From positions 1,178,001 through 1,242,000 of the forward strand of contig NZ_FOZE01000002.1 in assembly GCF_900113225.1 (NCBI RefSeq): a stretch of 64,000 bases of DNA. The letters run 5' to 3'. Under the pieces are notes generated by a model. It was not told the DNA's origin, did no database searches, and was given only the letters and a program-made list of their open reading frames with translations. How positions within the stretch are numbered: the first letter of the stretch is position 1; each line of letters begins with the position of its first letter. The position numbers and the translations under genes were made by a program. This document shows positions 25,086-32,854 of the stretch, piece by piece. Source of the DNA: Mitsuaria sp. PDC51 (GTDB lineage Bacteria; Pseudomonadota; Gammaproteobacteria; Burkholderiales; Burkholderiaceae_C).

Positions 25086-25505
25086 TTACGCTGCGAGACG
25101 TGCGTTGCTCTCTTCGTGCTGCAAAGCAGCAGCTTCCGCCTGCTCTACGGCAGCGGCGGCCTCTTCAGCTTCGCGCTCAAGCGCGCGATCACGCTCCAAC
25201 TCCTGCTGACGTCGCAAGGCTTGGTCACGAACGATCGCTCGCTTCTCAGCATCCACAAATCTCTTGCAGATTTCGCGGATCAACGGCTGATAGCCCATCC
25301 CATTCAGTTGGGCGATCGCCTTCAAGTCTCGAACCATCTCTTTGGTGAAGCGGATCGAAATCGGGTGAAGGCCGAGCGCTTCGTCGACGTTCTTTGACTC
25401 GTCGGCCTTTTTTGCGTGGGTCGGGTCGTTGCCGAGGTGTCCGGTGGGCCCCCAGTCATCCGCAGTCGCTTCCACGCGATCGAGCAGATCTTGGTTGATG
25501 GGCAT
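25086..25505 (-). CDS. BrnA/CopG-like antitoxin
   Basis: A 139-residue protein. The middle (DEALGLHPISIRFTKEMVRD, then LKAIAQLNGMGYQPLIREI) has the ribbon-helix-helix look of CopG-type antitoxins such as BrnA. The C-terminal 50 residues are a long charged helix, rich in Glu, Ala and Arg (ELERDRALEREAEEAAAAV), which may be a coiled coil. It lies 8 bases downstream of the toxin-like gene on the same strand, the toxin-first order of BrnTA. ATG 25505 lies in a strong context. Confidence 0.75.
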   Translation of the reverse strand: MPINQDLLDRVEATADDWGPTGHLGNDPTHAKKADESKNVDEALGLHPISIRFTKEMVRDLKAIAQLNGMGYQPLIREICKRFVDAEKRAIVRDQALRRQQELERDRALEREAEEAAAAVEQAEAAALQHEESNARLAA

Positions 25506-25513
25506 GTGCGCTC

Positions 25514-25801
25514 CTAGTTTCCGTGAAGGTCAAAAATGTCTTGTATCGTCTTCGTGGCTGGGTACGCAGTCTTCAGATAGATGTTCTCTTCGTCTTCGAC
25601 ATACACGATCTTCAGCAGCCTTCCCACGTGGGTCTCCGCCACGAACCAAACCGTGGCCGGATCGGTCCGATGCTCTTCCCGGTCGTCGCAGACGACTCGC
25701 CCGCATCGATTGAGAAAGCACTCTCGCACTTCCCGGTCCGTGACCGAGCCGTGAGAGGGGTCCCCGATCTTCTGTCGGATCTTCTCAGAAATGACGAGCA
25801 T
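25514..25801 (-). CDS. Small toxin of a toxin-antitoxin pair
   Basis: A 95-residue protein starting MLVISEKIRQKIG. Its pattern REVRECFLNR, then TDPATVWFVAETHVGRLLKIVYV and IYLKTAYPATKTIQDIF fits a family often labelled ADP-ribosyl-(dinitrogen reductase) hydrolase in genome records, but small and BrnT/RelE-like in size, layout and partnership. The label is probably a carried-over error. ATG 25801 is preferred; the frame is open to 26116, but the longer form has no matching sequence. It is followed after 8 bases by the antitoxin. A likely RNase-type growth inhibitor that stabilises the element. Confidence 0.72.
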   Translation of the reverse strand: MLVISEKIRQKIGDPSHGSVTDREVRECFLNRCGRVVCDDREEHRTDPATVWFVAETHVGRLLKIVYVEDEENIYLKTAYPATKTIQDIFDLHGN

Positions 25802-25810
25802 GGCAAGATT

Positions 25811-25899
25811 GTATATACGCCACGATGCCCCTGCAATTTTGATGCTCTCCTCGTAGGGATGAGCGGAAGGCATCACTCGCGGAGAGCACGTATATACGT
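25811..25899 (-). promoter_or_regulatory. Paired GTATATAC palindromes before the toxin-antitoxin operon
   Basis: Two copies of the palindrome GTATATAC lie at 25811-25818 and 25890-25897, the second inside the perfect 12-base palindrome ACGTATATACGT (25888-25899). They are 79 bases apart, in the 5' region of the toxin gene. Such sites commonly bind the antitoxin for autoregulation. The AT-rich palindrome stands out in this high-GC DNA. Confidence 0.6.
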
Positions 25900-26358
25900 C
25901 CAGGTTCCTCCCAACACAAGCCCCGACAGACGGCCGGTGTAGCTTTGATGGGCAAACGCGCGTCCCGCGTCTTCGTTGGTGTTCGTAGATCGGAGTTACT
26001 CCGACCCAGCGTCCCATCTTTGGCTGTCTGTCACCGCGGGAAGCTGTGAGACGCCGCAATCTCCTGTGACGTCGAACCAACGCGGGATCGCACCACTCGC
26101 GGTTGGAAGCCAGCAAACTAGAGGATAACCCATTGATTTATATGGACAATTAGACGAGGCAGTCTTGCGAACAGGCTGTCAGTGAACGCCCACGTCAAAG
26201 TGGTGTCAAAAGTTCTCACAGCAGACACTCCAAAATCAAGGACTTGCCGCCGGCGGAGAAAGACCAGGGATGCAGCGCTGGTGGTCCTGTTGCTAGGGTT
26301 GGAGGCGCAAAGCTCCGGACGCCCATCAGCCGCGCCAGATCATCTAGGGCTGACAAAC
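25900..26358. other. Gene-poor interval with AT-rich patch
   Basis: About 460 bases between the toxin-antitoxin control region and the terminator of the HTH gene. There is an AT-rich patch at 26129-26150 (CATTGATTTATATGGACAAT) that could hold a promoter. An open frame of about 121 codons on the plus strand from 26182 runs antisense into the HTH gene and has no protein-like features, so I do not call it. Confidence 0.4.
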
Positions 26359-26379
26359 CGAAGGGCTGATAGCCTTTCG
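26359..26379 (-). terminator. Probable terminator after the HTH gene
   Basis: A 9-base stem with one mismatch pairs 26359-26367 (CGAAGGGCT) with 26371-26379 around a 3-base loop, eight bases after the stop codon at 26387. On the minus strand it is followed by GTTTGT, a weak T-run. Confidence 0.5.
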
Positions 26380-26386
26380 CATCTCT

Positions 26387-26716
26387 TCATCGTGCGCTCA
26401 GCTTCCTTGCCAGCTCCATCGCGCGTGCGCGAGAGGCCTCTCGCTCCTCCGGACTTGACCTCTCGGGCGACGGCACGTCTTCCAGGATCGCTTCGGCGCG
26501 GATCTGGTCAAGGTCGCCCGGATCCGAAGCAACCCAAATGGGCTTGAACCATGCTTCGAACTCGTCGGCAAGGACGCGCGGCGACGTACCTTCGGTGGAC
26601 CACCGGACGTCGCCCGGGTATTCGGCAAGAATTCTCTCCAGGAACGACCGCGATAGACCCAATCGCTTGGCGACCTCGGTAGTTGTGATCCAACGGGCGT
26701 CGTCTGTCGGCTTCAT
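26387..26716 (-). CDS. Small helix-turn-helix DNA-binding protein
   Basis: A 109-residue protein. Residues 10-30 (ITTTEVAKRLGLSRSFLERI) form a helix-turn-helix of the excisionase/MerR-like type. The rest has a Trp-Phe stretch (EFEAWFKPIWV) and a charged C-terminal helix. GAGG lies five bases before ATG 26716. It is the last gene of a four-gene run on the minus strand starting with the metallophosphoesterase. It may regulate the operon. Confidence 0.7.
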   Translation of the reverse strand: MKPTDDARWITTTEVAKRLGLSRSFLERILAEYPGDVRWSTEGTSPRVLADEFEAWFKPIWVASDPGDLDQIRAEAILEDVPSPERSSPEEREASRARAMELARKLSAR

Positions 26717-26767
26717 GTTGACCTCGCCACGGTTGCCGGGCCACTGCTTCTATCGCTCACGATCTGA

Positions 26768-26938
26768 CTAGCGCTTACGAGCGCCTTTGGGGCCAAGCAG
26801 CACACGGACGTTTCTTGGCTCCAGCTCGATGCCGGCGTCAAATTCTGCTTTCGTGGGCATCCGTATGCGAGCCGCCTTTTCGACCAGTTCCGAGCGGACC
26901 ACGACGAATTTTCCCGGTGCTACCTTCACGCGCTTCAT
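26768..26938 (-). CDS. Small hypothetical basic protein
   Basis: A 56-residue protein beginning MKRVKVAPGKFVVVRSELV and ending LLGPKGARKR, with a beta-rich start. ATG 26938 has GAGG six bases upstream; the frame is open to 26989. It lies 51 bases before the HTH gene and 54 bases after the 113-residue gene on the same strand. The composition (VVVRSELVEKAARIRMPTK) recalls a small antitoxin-like beta-sheet protein, but no family was recognised. Confidence 0.5.
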   Translation of the reverse strand: MKRVKVAPGKFVVVRSELVEKAARIRMPTKAEFDAGIELEPRNVRVLLGPKGARKR

Positions 26939-26992
26939 GACGCACCTCTTTCGCATCGAACCTACTTGCACCGCCGCGTTGGCGGCCAAGCG

Positions 26993-27334
26993 CTACCGTT
27001 GACCCAAGCGATCCGTCAGGCGAGCCAAGATCCACGAGCGGTAGCTCTCGGGCATTTCGAAATCGTTGGCCAAGTTGACCCTGAATTTTTCCAGCATCTG
27101 CTCCGTCGTCAGAGCTGCGTACTTAGGCTTGAGCGCCTTCTCTCGAAGGAAACCCACGGCCCAGTCCACCACTTCGCAACAGCGCAGGAAGTCCTCAGCC
27201 CGCTCCTCCGGCAGGGAGCCAGGCTCGTGAAATCGGCCATCGGGTCCTCGCGTGAGGCTGAACTTGAGTTGCATGCCGGACAGCGATCCGCCGAAGGGAG
27301 GGTGAGGGAAGTCGTCTGGAACGGCAAGGGTCAT
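26993..27334 (-). CDS. Hypothetical protein coupled to the phosphoesterase gene
   Basis: A 113-residue protein beginning MTLAVPDDFPHPPFGG, helical in its C-terminal half (VDWAVGFLREKALK and SYRSWILARLTDRLG). No motif was recognised. Its ATG overlaps the stop of the metallophosphoesterase as ATGA, with GGAG seven bases upstream, so the two are translated together and may work together. Confidence 0.6.
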   Translation of the reverse strand: MTLAVPDDFPHPPFGGSLSGMQLKFSLTRGPDGRFHEPGSLPEERAEDFLRCCEVVDWAVGFLREKALKPKYAALTTEQMLEKFRVNLANDFEMPESYRSWILARLTDRLGQR

Positions 27335-28137
27335 GGCTTCGCTCCTTCAACAAACTGTGCGGCCGCGGGTGCCCGACTCATGCGAGCTGCGCTTGGCCCG
27401 TCGAGCTCGCCAGGCACCACCACCTCCAGCTCGCCGTCCCCGTTGATGGCCGTGATGCCACGCAACCCTACCCCTACGGACTTGAAGCCCTGAGATCGCC
27501 ACGCCTGCGATTGATCCTCAAACCGCCAACGCGCATCGTGAAGGTGTCCGTGCGCAAGCAGACTCACCCCTAGGGCGCGCGCCAGGTCGTCCAGGACGGG
27601 GAACCCGTACGGGTGATATCCGCTCGCCTCATGGGTCACGAGAATGTCTGCCCGCTGCCGCTTGAGCCGCTCGAAGTCTTCGGGGTAGATGGTGCCCCAA
27701 TGCTTGAAGTGAGGCCCCTCACCGTAGCGATCCTGACGAGGCGTTGAACGCGCATGTTGGCGCATGCTGCTGAAGCTTGGCGGTGCGCCAGCGGAACCGC
27801 CGGCCCCCTTGGGCATCCAAACACTGCCGCGGAATACGTGCCCGAGGCCGGCGATCCTTCGCCCATCCTCGAGCTTCACAACCCGGCCATGCAGGTTCCT
27901 ATCCGCCAGCCCGCTCTGCCAAGTGCGCTCGATGTCGACGATCCGATCCGAGTCATGGTTCCCCGGGATCCACCATACGCGGTCGGCCACCGGAGCCAAG
28001 ACCGTCTCCAGGGGAGCGTCAGGCTCCATGTCGCCGAGAAGGATGACCGCAGCGGGATCGATCTTCGTCGTCGCCTCAAGGATGTGGGTGAACTGCCCGT
28101 GAGGATCGCCGCAAAGCAGGATGGGTCGAAGGTTCAT
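27331..28137 (-). CDS. Calcineurin-like metallophosphoesterase
   Basis: A 268-residue protein with the full set of metallophosphoesterase motifs: GDPHG near residue 10 (with His13-type ligand), GDME, GNHDSDR, THEASGYHP and GHLHDARWRF. It needs two divalent metal ions and cleaves a phosphodiester or phosphomonoester; the substrate cannot be told from sequence. It leads a four-gene run (28137 to 26387) on the minus strand with two small unknown proteins and a DNA-binding protein. As cargo of a Tn7-like element with unknown small partners it is a candidate accessory or defence module. Confidence 0.85.
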   Translation of the reverse strand: MNLRPILLCGDPHGQFTHILEATTKIDPAAVILLGDMEPDAPLETVLAPVADRVWWIPGNHDSDRIVDIERTWQSGLADRNLHGRVVKLEDGRRIAGLGHVFRGSVWMPKGAGGSAGAPPSFSSMRQHARSTPRQDRYGEGPHFKHWGTIYPEDFERLKRQRADILVTHEASGYHPYGFPVLDDLARALGVSLLAHGHLHDARWRFEDQSQAWRSQGFKSVGVGLRGITAINGDGELEVVVPGELDGPSAARMSRAPAAAQFVEGAKP

Positions 28138-28315
28138 GAGTCAGGAGCCGCGCTTCGCCTCCGACGCGGCAGGTCGGAATTCAGGCTGGCAAGGGCATTC
28201 CTAAACCGTCCGCAGGCCAGGGATCCAGTCCGTCAGAGTTGAGGGACGGCCTTGGCGTTCTAACAGCTAATCCGGCTCTGGGCAACGTAACACTGTTGAA
28301 GGCGTGCTCCTCGCA

Positions 28316-30277
28316 TCAACCCGTGCCATGGCGCCGAGGACCAGATATTGGCCCCTTCGTGTCCCGCTTCAACTGCAGCTTGCCCAGTTCAAGGCCGGCC
28401 TTTCTCAGGGCGTTGAGCGCCGCTGCATGACCGGACACCCTTTCGCCCTGCGCCTTGCTATGACGGAAGTCGACCTTCGGGTCCCCGGGGCAATAGGGGA
28501 GCACTCGCTCCATTACGCCCCGGTGTTCCCGGATGGCCTCAAGGAGACGGGGGAGCCAAGCATCAATGTCGTTGGGGCGCTTCAGGGCTATCGCCAACCC
28601 GCTGTACTTGTCGTTCTCCAACTCTTCCAACCCACCCTCCGGAGTTGCCTTGCTCCGTCGTTCGACATCAAGGATGAAGATGGTCCGGTCGGGAGTTTGC
28701 ACACGCGCGATCAGAACACCCCGCGGAGTCCGGCCATCAACATCGACGTAACCCCAGCTATCGCCCCCCGGCAAGGCCTCATGGTCGCTCAAGCCAGGTA
28801 TGCGAAGAGGCTGAAGTCGCGGAGGCCTGCTGTCCCAACGTGGATTCACATCCACGAAGTCGTCCTCGCGCGTGAACCAACTCAAGGTCATCACCTGCTG
28901 CGGATGTTCCGTGGCCAAGAACCTCAGCCCCTCCCAGAGGTCGCGCAGCGTCCCGTACGACTTCAGCTCAATGGCCGAGTGGTGCGACGCATAGCTCACA
29001 CCGCCAGCTTGAGATCCCCCGCGTTCTGCGGCTGACGCTTGATCTGCAGGTTCCTCTTGGGGGATGAGCGTCCCGCGGGGCTTGCGCTCGCCCCCCTCCT
29101 GACTTCGGCTCACAATTTCGCGAGCCACGCCCAGGATCTGCATCTTTGGGTCCCGCATCAGCACTGAGCTGGAAGAGGTTGTGGGTGCTTCCAGATCGAC
29201 AAGGGACGCCTCCGCCTTGTCGTCGGCGTCAAATTGGCGTCGGTAGTAGCCGCCGGGCCCGATCTCTCCGTTCTCGCGGCGTTCGTCGACACCGTCGTCT
29301 TCCTCGGTCAATGCTTGGTCGCGAACGACCTCGATCGGCGGGCCCGACGGCTGCGACATCCCGGTGATTCGAAGGCCAAGGAACGTCTGTTCATCGACCT
29401 GCAATCCCTCGACCTCGAGTTGTGCCGTCCCGTGCCACCAGGGATGAATCTTCGGGAATGCAACTTCACGGAACCAGTCTTCGCTCTCATGTTCGGACCA
29501 CCGCCCGTCCGCGCTACCTGTTGTCGCAGTGGCAGGCTTTCGTGGTCGGACCACGGCTTGAAGCTGCTGAAAAAGTTCGTTGACCCGCTCGCGCGTCTGC
29601 TCTTCGAAGAGCAGATGCCCCAGGAGCAGGGCATCGTCCTGATACATGCCCGGATGGAGCCGCAGTTGCCATCTCGAAGACGACGACCCAAGGATCGTCG
29701 AGCACATCATGGGAAGACAGTTTTTGAGTGAATGTTGGGTCAACAGCCTCGTGAGTCGACCCGATCTGCCGTAGCAGCGAGCGAGGAAAACAGCAGCGGG
29801 AATCAGGAGCGTTAGCCCTTTCGCCGTCGTGAGCCGGACCATCTCGCTGCGGTCTCTGCCGTGCTTTCGGAGAAGGTATTTCTCGGGCGGGAAAGGGAGA
29901 TTTCCACCCGAGCCGGCCATGGAAACAAAGTCGTACTTCCCGTCCGAGAAGTCCACCGTGAACAACCTGCGCTGGTAACGGATTTGACTCGTCGAACGCT
30001 TGTTGGACCAGATCGAGCCGATCGACAGCAGGGGCAGCGACGTGATCGCCATGGTCCTGGAGAAGAACTCGCCGAACGTGTTGTCCGGTCTGAGGTCGCG
30101 AAAGAGCACCTCGATATGCGGCAGCGCCACGTCCTTCCGGGGGTTCTGCATGATGCCCAGGGGCCACCAAACGACGCAGGCTTCGTCTTCCTCGTTCCCC
30201 TCGCTCCGCTTGCGGCGCCCCAGGGCCGCCAATTCGGGACTGCGTATTACTTCTTCTCGGTCGATGAGATCAGGCAC
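28316..30277 (-). CDS. tnsE: TnsE-like target-choice protein
   Basis: A 653-residue protein that follows the layout of Tn7 TnsE (538 residues) over its length as I recall that sequence: an early IEVLFRDLRP and TSLPLLSIGSIWS, then YLLRKHGRD, LEVEGLQVDEQTFLGLRI, an acidic low-complexity middle, and a C-terminal domain with GVLIARVQTPDRTIFILDVERRS, SGLAIALKRPNDIDAW and a final GERVSGHAAAL. The C-terminal part is the DNA-binding TnsE_C region. TnsE steers Tn7 to replicating lagging-strand DNA and conjugating plasmids, by way of the beta clamp. GTG 30277 begins the frame but lacks a clear ribosome site, so the start may be later. It is last in the transposition gene run. Confidence 0.75.
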   Translation of the reverse strand: MPDLIDREEVIRSPELAALGRRKRSEGNEEDEACVVWWPLGIMQNPRKDVALPHIEVLFRDLRPDNTFGEFFSRTMAITSLPLLSIGSIWSNKRSTSQIRYQRRLFTVDFSDGKYDFVSMAGSGGNLPFPPEKYLLRKHGRDRSEMVRLTTAKGLTLLIPAAVFLARCYGRSGRLTRLLTQHSLKNCLPMMCSTILGSSSSRWQLRLHPGMYQDDALLLGHLLFEEQTRERVNELFQQLQAVVRPRKPATATTGSADGRWSEHESEDWFREVAFPKIHPWWHGTAQLEVEGLQVDEQTFLGLRITGMSQPSGPPIEVVRDQALTEEDDGVDERRENGEIGPGGYYRRQFDADDKAEASLVDLEAPTTSSSSVLMRDPKMQILGVAREIVSRSQEGGERKPRGTLIPQEEPADQASAAERGGSQAGGVSYASHHSAIELKSYGTLRDLWEGLRFLATEHPQQVMTLSWFTREDDFVDVNPRWDSRPPRLQPLRIPGLSDHEALPGGDSWGYVDVDGRTPRGVLIARVQTPDRTIFILDVERRSKATPEGGLEELENDKYSGLAIALKRPNDIDAWLPRLLEAIREHRGVMERVLPYCPGDPKVDFRHSKAQGERVSGHAAALNALRKAGLELGKLQLKRDTKGPISGPRRHGTG

Positions 30278-30433
30278 GGTTGCGGGTTTTGAGAAAGCTC
30301 TGGGGCAAAGTATTGCCTCACCGTCGCCTCGTCCAAGAGCAGTGCAGCGTGCCCCTCACCCAAACGCCAAGTTCGTCACGAGCGCGCACGGTAGGTGCGG
30401 CCTGGCCACTCGAGCGTGCGCCTCAGTTGATGG

Positions 30434-31873
30434 TCACCTTGAACCGCGATACATAGGAGACGGATCAGGGATCCAGTACCGTTCCGCGCCATGCTCAAGC
30501 TCCACGCCACCGTATGCGGTGGAAAGCTTTCCCTCCGCCAGCAGGCGCTGAGCTTGCTTAAGAGAAATCCAATGGAAGTACATGAGCGCCACCGGCCGCC
30601 AGCGCTGATCAAAATCGGTAGAGCGGTCCTCTTCGAACAGCATCTGCCGGATCTGCACCTCAAGTTGTCGACGGCGCCTGTGGAAGATCGTGCGAGCGCT
30701 GGATTTCGGCACCGCAAGGTTGACGCCGAGCGTCTCACGAAGGAATGTCGCGAAGGCGAAGAGCGCGGCGCGTTGACCAGGCGCCTTCATGAGGTAGTGT
30801 GTGACGTCATCCTGCGCCGGGAGCTGGTCCCCTGCCAAAGATGCCAGATCGAGGGCGGGTCTAAACGACAGCCGCGCGGTCCGCACCGAGATATCTCCCT
30901 GTGCAACTCGCTTGCTCAAGAACTGATGAAATGCCATCAACGCTTGGCGAGGCAACGGCTGCTCTGGTAGCTCAGAGAGTTGCTCTTCGAAGCGCCTGGC
31001 TTCGGACGCTTGTATCTTCTTCTTGGCACCGATCTCGACTCCGAGCACTTCCGACAACCACCTGGCCGCTAGCAGGTGCGTGCGCAAACCTTGCGTTCCA
31101 AAATGGCCCAGCAGATCATCGGAGCGCCAGCCACCATCGTTGCGCTCCGGGAGAGCAGCTAGCTTGACGAAGAAGGCTACATGGCGCGGCAGTGACAGCG
31201 CCGTGCGTTTGGGGTCCGTTGTTGTGGCCGCCCAAGCCGCAAATTCCTTGAAGCGCTTTTGGATGCTGGCACGCGGGACCATATGCGAAAGCTGGTCCGC
31301 GTCGATCGAGCATTTCTGCGTCCAGTAGCAGCACTCACACCGGCCATTCGCCCCTGCAGCGACCGCGCTCCCGCAGGCTCCGCAAGGTGCCGAGGGGTTC
31401 TCCGCGCACTTCTTGCAGATCCATCTTCCGTCCGCGGTGGCAGTGCATGACCGCGATCGCCGGCAGCTGCTGCAGGTGTGGTGGTCGCTGTTGCATCCCG
31501 GACAAAGTCGCGGAGCTTCAGGATTGCCGTGGCGGCGAGACAACCGCGCTGATGGACGGTTGCAGCGTTCACACGGCTCCTCGTCAACGAAATAGGTCCG
31601 ACAACTCGAGCACGCAGGGCCGTTCGCCGTGAGCTTTCCTAGCGGCTGCCCGAAACGACGGCACCGCACACACGGCTGCTTCTTGATGCACGCCGTGCAC
31701 ACAGCGTCGGGTTCGCGCACAAAGAGCCGACTGAACATGCCGCAGCCACCGCACAACCGTCGCTTGAACAGCCGCGAGTAGCAGGTGTTGCAGTATGGAA
31801 TCTCACGGTAGACCTTGTGGGCGCGATCAATCGCGTGATCGCAGCCTCCGCAGATGATGCTCTTTTCGGTCAT
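30434..31873 (-). CDS. Multi-zinc-ribbon protein with recombinase-like helical half (transposition accessory)
   Basis: A 479-residue protein. The first about 190 residues hold twelve CxxC pairs (CGGC, CNTC, CGGC, CTAC, CVRC, CSSC, CERC, CPGC, CSSC, CKKC, CGAC, CECC), enough for six zinc ribbons. The rest is helical and looks like two copies of the DNA-binding arm domain of tyrosine recombinases (LRTHLLAARWLSEVLG; RQALMAFHQFLSKRV), but no Arg-His-Arg-Tyr catalytic set is seen. ATG 31873 overlaps the tniQ stop as ATGA, so it is coupled to tniQ. Some Tn7 relatives carry an extra recombinase-related gene (TnsF type); this could be a catalytically dead version used to read a target. Confidence 0.7.
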   Translation of the reverse strand: MTEKSIICGGCDHAIDRAHKVYREIPYCNTCYSRLFKRRLCGGCGMFSRLFVREPDAVCTACIKKQPCVRCRRFGQPLGKLTANGPACSSCRTYFVDEEPCERCNRPSARLSRRHGNPEAPRLCPGCNSDHHTCSSCRRSRSCTATADGRWICKKCAENPSAPCGACGSAVAAGANGRCECCYWTQKCSIDADQLSHMVPRASIQKRFKEFAAWAATTTDPKRTALSLPRHVAFFVKLAALPERNDGGWRSDDLLGHFGTQGLRTHLLAARWLSEVLGVEIGAKKKIQASEARRFEEQLSELPEQPLPRQALMAFHQFLSKRVAQGDISVRTARLSFRPALDLASLAGDQLPAQDDVTHYLMKAPGQRAALFAFATFLRETLGVNLAVPKSSARTIFHRRRRQLEVQIRQMLFEEDRSTDFDQRWRPVALMYFHWISLKQAQRLLAEGKLSTAYGGVELEHGAERYWIPDPSPMYRGSR

Positions 31874-32844
31874 AGGTATGCTCGATGCATGCGGCGCAGA
31901 AGGCGCGCCCATTCCTGGCGGACCAACCCCGCCGGCCGCGCACCCGAGTTCGGTCTGAACGTCGGGCTCCTACGTTTCTCACCTGATCGAGGATGCTGGG
32001 GGCCTGCCAGTAAGCAGGACACATCTTGCGACGTCATCTGCGCCAGCTGACTTGCCACCCGGCCAAGACGCAGATGGCGCTCACGCACGGATAGCAGTTC
32101 GAAGCGAAGTCCCGGCCCAATCGGTACCGGAGGGTTGCCGTTCACCATCAGTTCCTTAGGCTGCTTGAGCCGAACGCAGTGCTGCAGAACCCCGAACCAT
32201 GCAGGCGTCGCGACTTCGAGCGATCCGAGGGCACCTGTGCCGCACTTCAGCACGGTGTCCGCCCGTGCCTGCATCTCAGCGGCCCACGGGTCCAAGCGAC
32301 TCGCGATGGCACTGCGGTGATCGAACTGACAGTTCCAGCAGCTCGTGAGGCTCACGGGACGAGGAGTGTCGCGAAATGGTTGATGCACGGCCAGGCACTT
32401 GCAGCAGTGCTCAAGGAGTTCGCAACCGTGGTTCAAACAGCCCACATTCCATGCCGCACGCCATGCTCTACGGAGATAGGGTCGGACATCCGACGCGAGG
32501 CATTCGGGGCAAAACGGCTGGCCGCCCGCGTTCCTACGATTGCGCATTCCCCTTGCTGCCAGCCAAGGCCATACTGGCTCCGCGTGGCTAAGCGAAGCAC
32601 CCAAGGGCCGAAGCAAATCGCGCATCTCGCAGGCGCGAATTCGCTCCGCGTCTACACCGCAGGCTCGATGCAACGCATCTAAGCGGGCATCACTGAGCCC
32701 GCGATCCAGATCCACTGTCCATGCCCGCCAGCCTGGCCAGATCACGCCGGTCAAGGTGAGCGGTTCGCAGCGCGCTGCGACTGCGGAGCGCAGAAGCCAA
32801 CTTGAAAGCGTCTCGTCTACCTGGATTGGAGCAAGGCGGATCAC
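31870..32844 (-). CDS. tniQ: TniQ/TnsD-like target-site protein
   Basis: A 324-residue protein of the TniQ family. It begins VIRLAPIQVDETLSSWLLR, the typical TniQ opening, then has the zinc groups FCPECLASDV with CLNHGCELLEHCCKC and CWNCQFDH. TniQ/TnsD proteins bind a specific chromosomal site and recruit TnsC; here the site is presumably inside comM. I start it at GTG 32844, 10 bases after the tnsC stop, with AAGG eight bases upstream. The frame runs open to 33216 only because it overlaps tnsC. It is short for a TnsD, closer to TniQ of Tn5053/Tn6022 elements. Confidence 0.88.
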   Translation of the reverse strand: MIRLAPIQVDETLSSWLLRSAVAARCEPLTLTGVIWPGWRAWTVDLDRGLSDARLDALHRACGVDAERIRACEMRDLLRPLGASLSHAEPVWPWLAARGMRNRRNAGGQPFCPECLASDVRPYLRRAWRAAWNVGCLNHGCELLEHCCKCLAVHQPFRDTPRPVSLTSCWNCQFDHRSAIASRLDPWAAEMQARADTVLKCGTGALGSLEVATPAWFGVLQHCVRLKQPKELMVNGNPPVPIGPGLRFELLSVRERHLRLGRVASQLAQMTSQDVSCLLAGPQHPRSGEKRRSPTFRPNSGARPAGLVRQEWARLLRRMHRAYL

Positions 32845-32854
32845 GCAATCGCCT

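Noticed and set aside
25514-26116. A 200-residue version of the toxin
   Set aside because: The extra 105 N-terminal residues match nothing and run through the palindromic control region; ATG 25801 fits the family.
26182-26547. A 121-codon plus-strand frame near the HTH gene
   Set aside because: It overlaps the HTH gene antisense, has no ribosome site and an Arg/Pro/Ser-rich composition.
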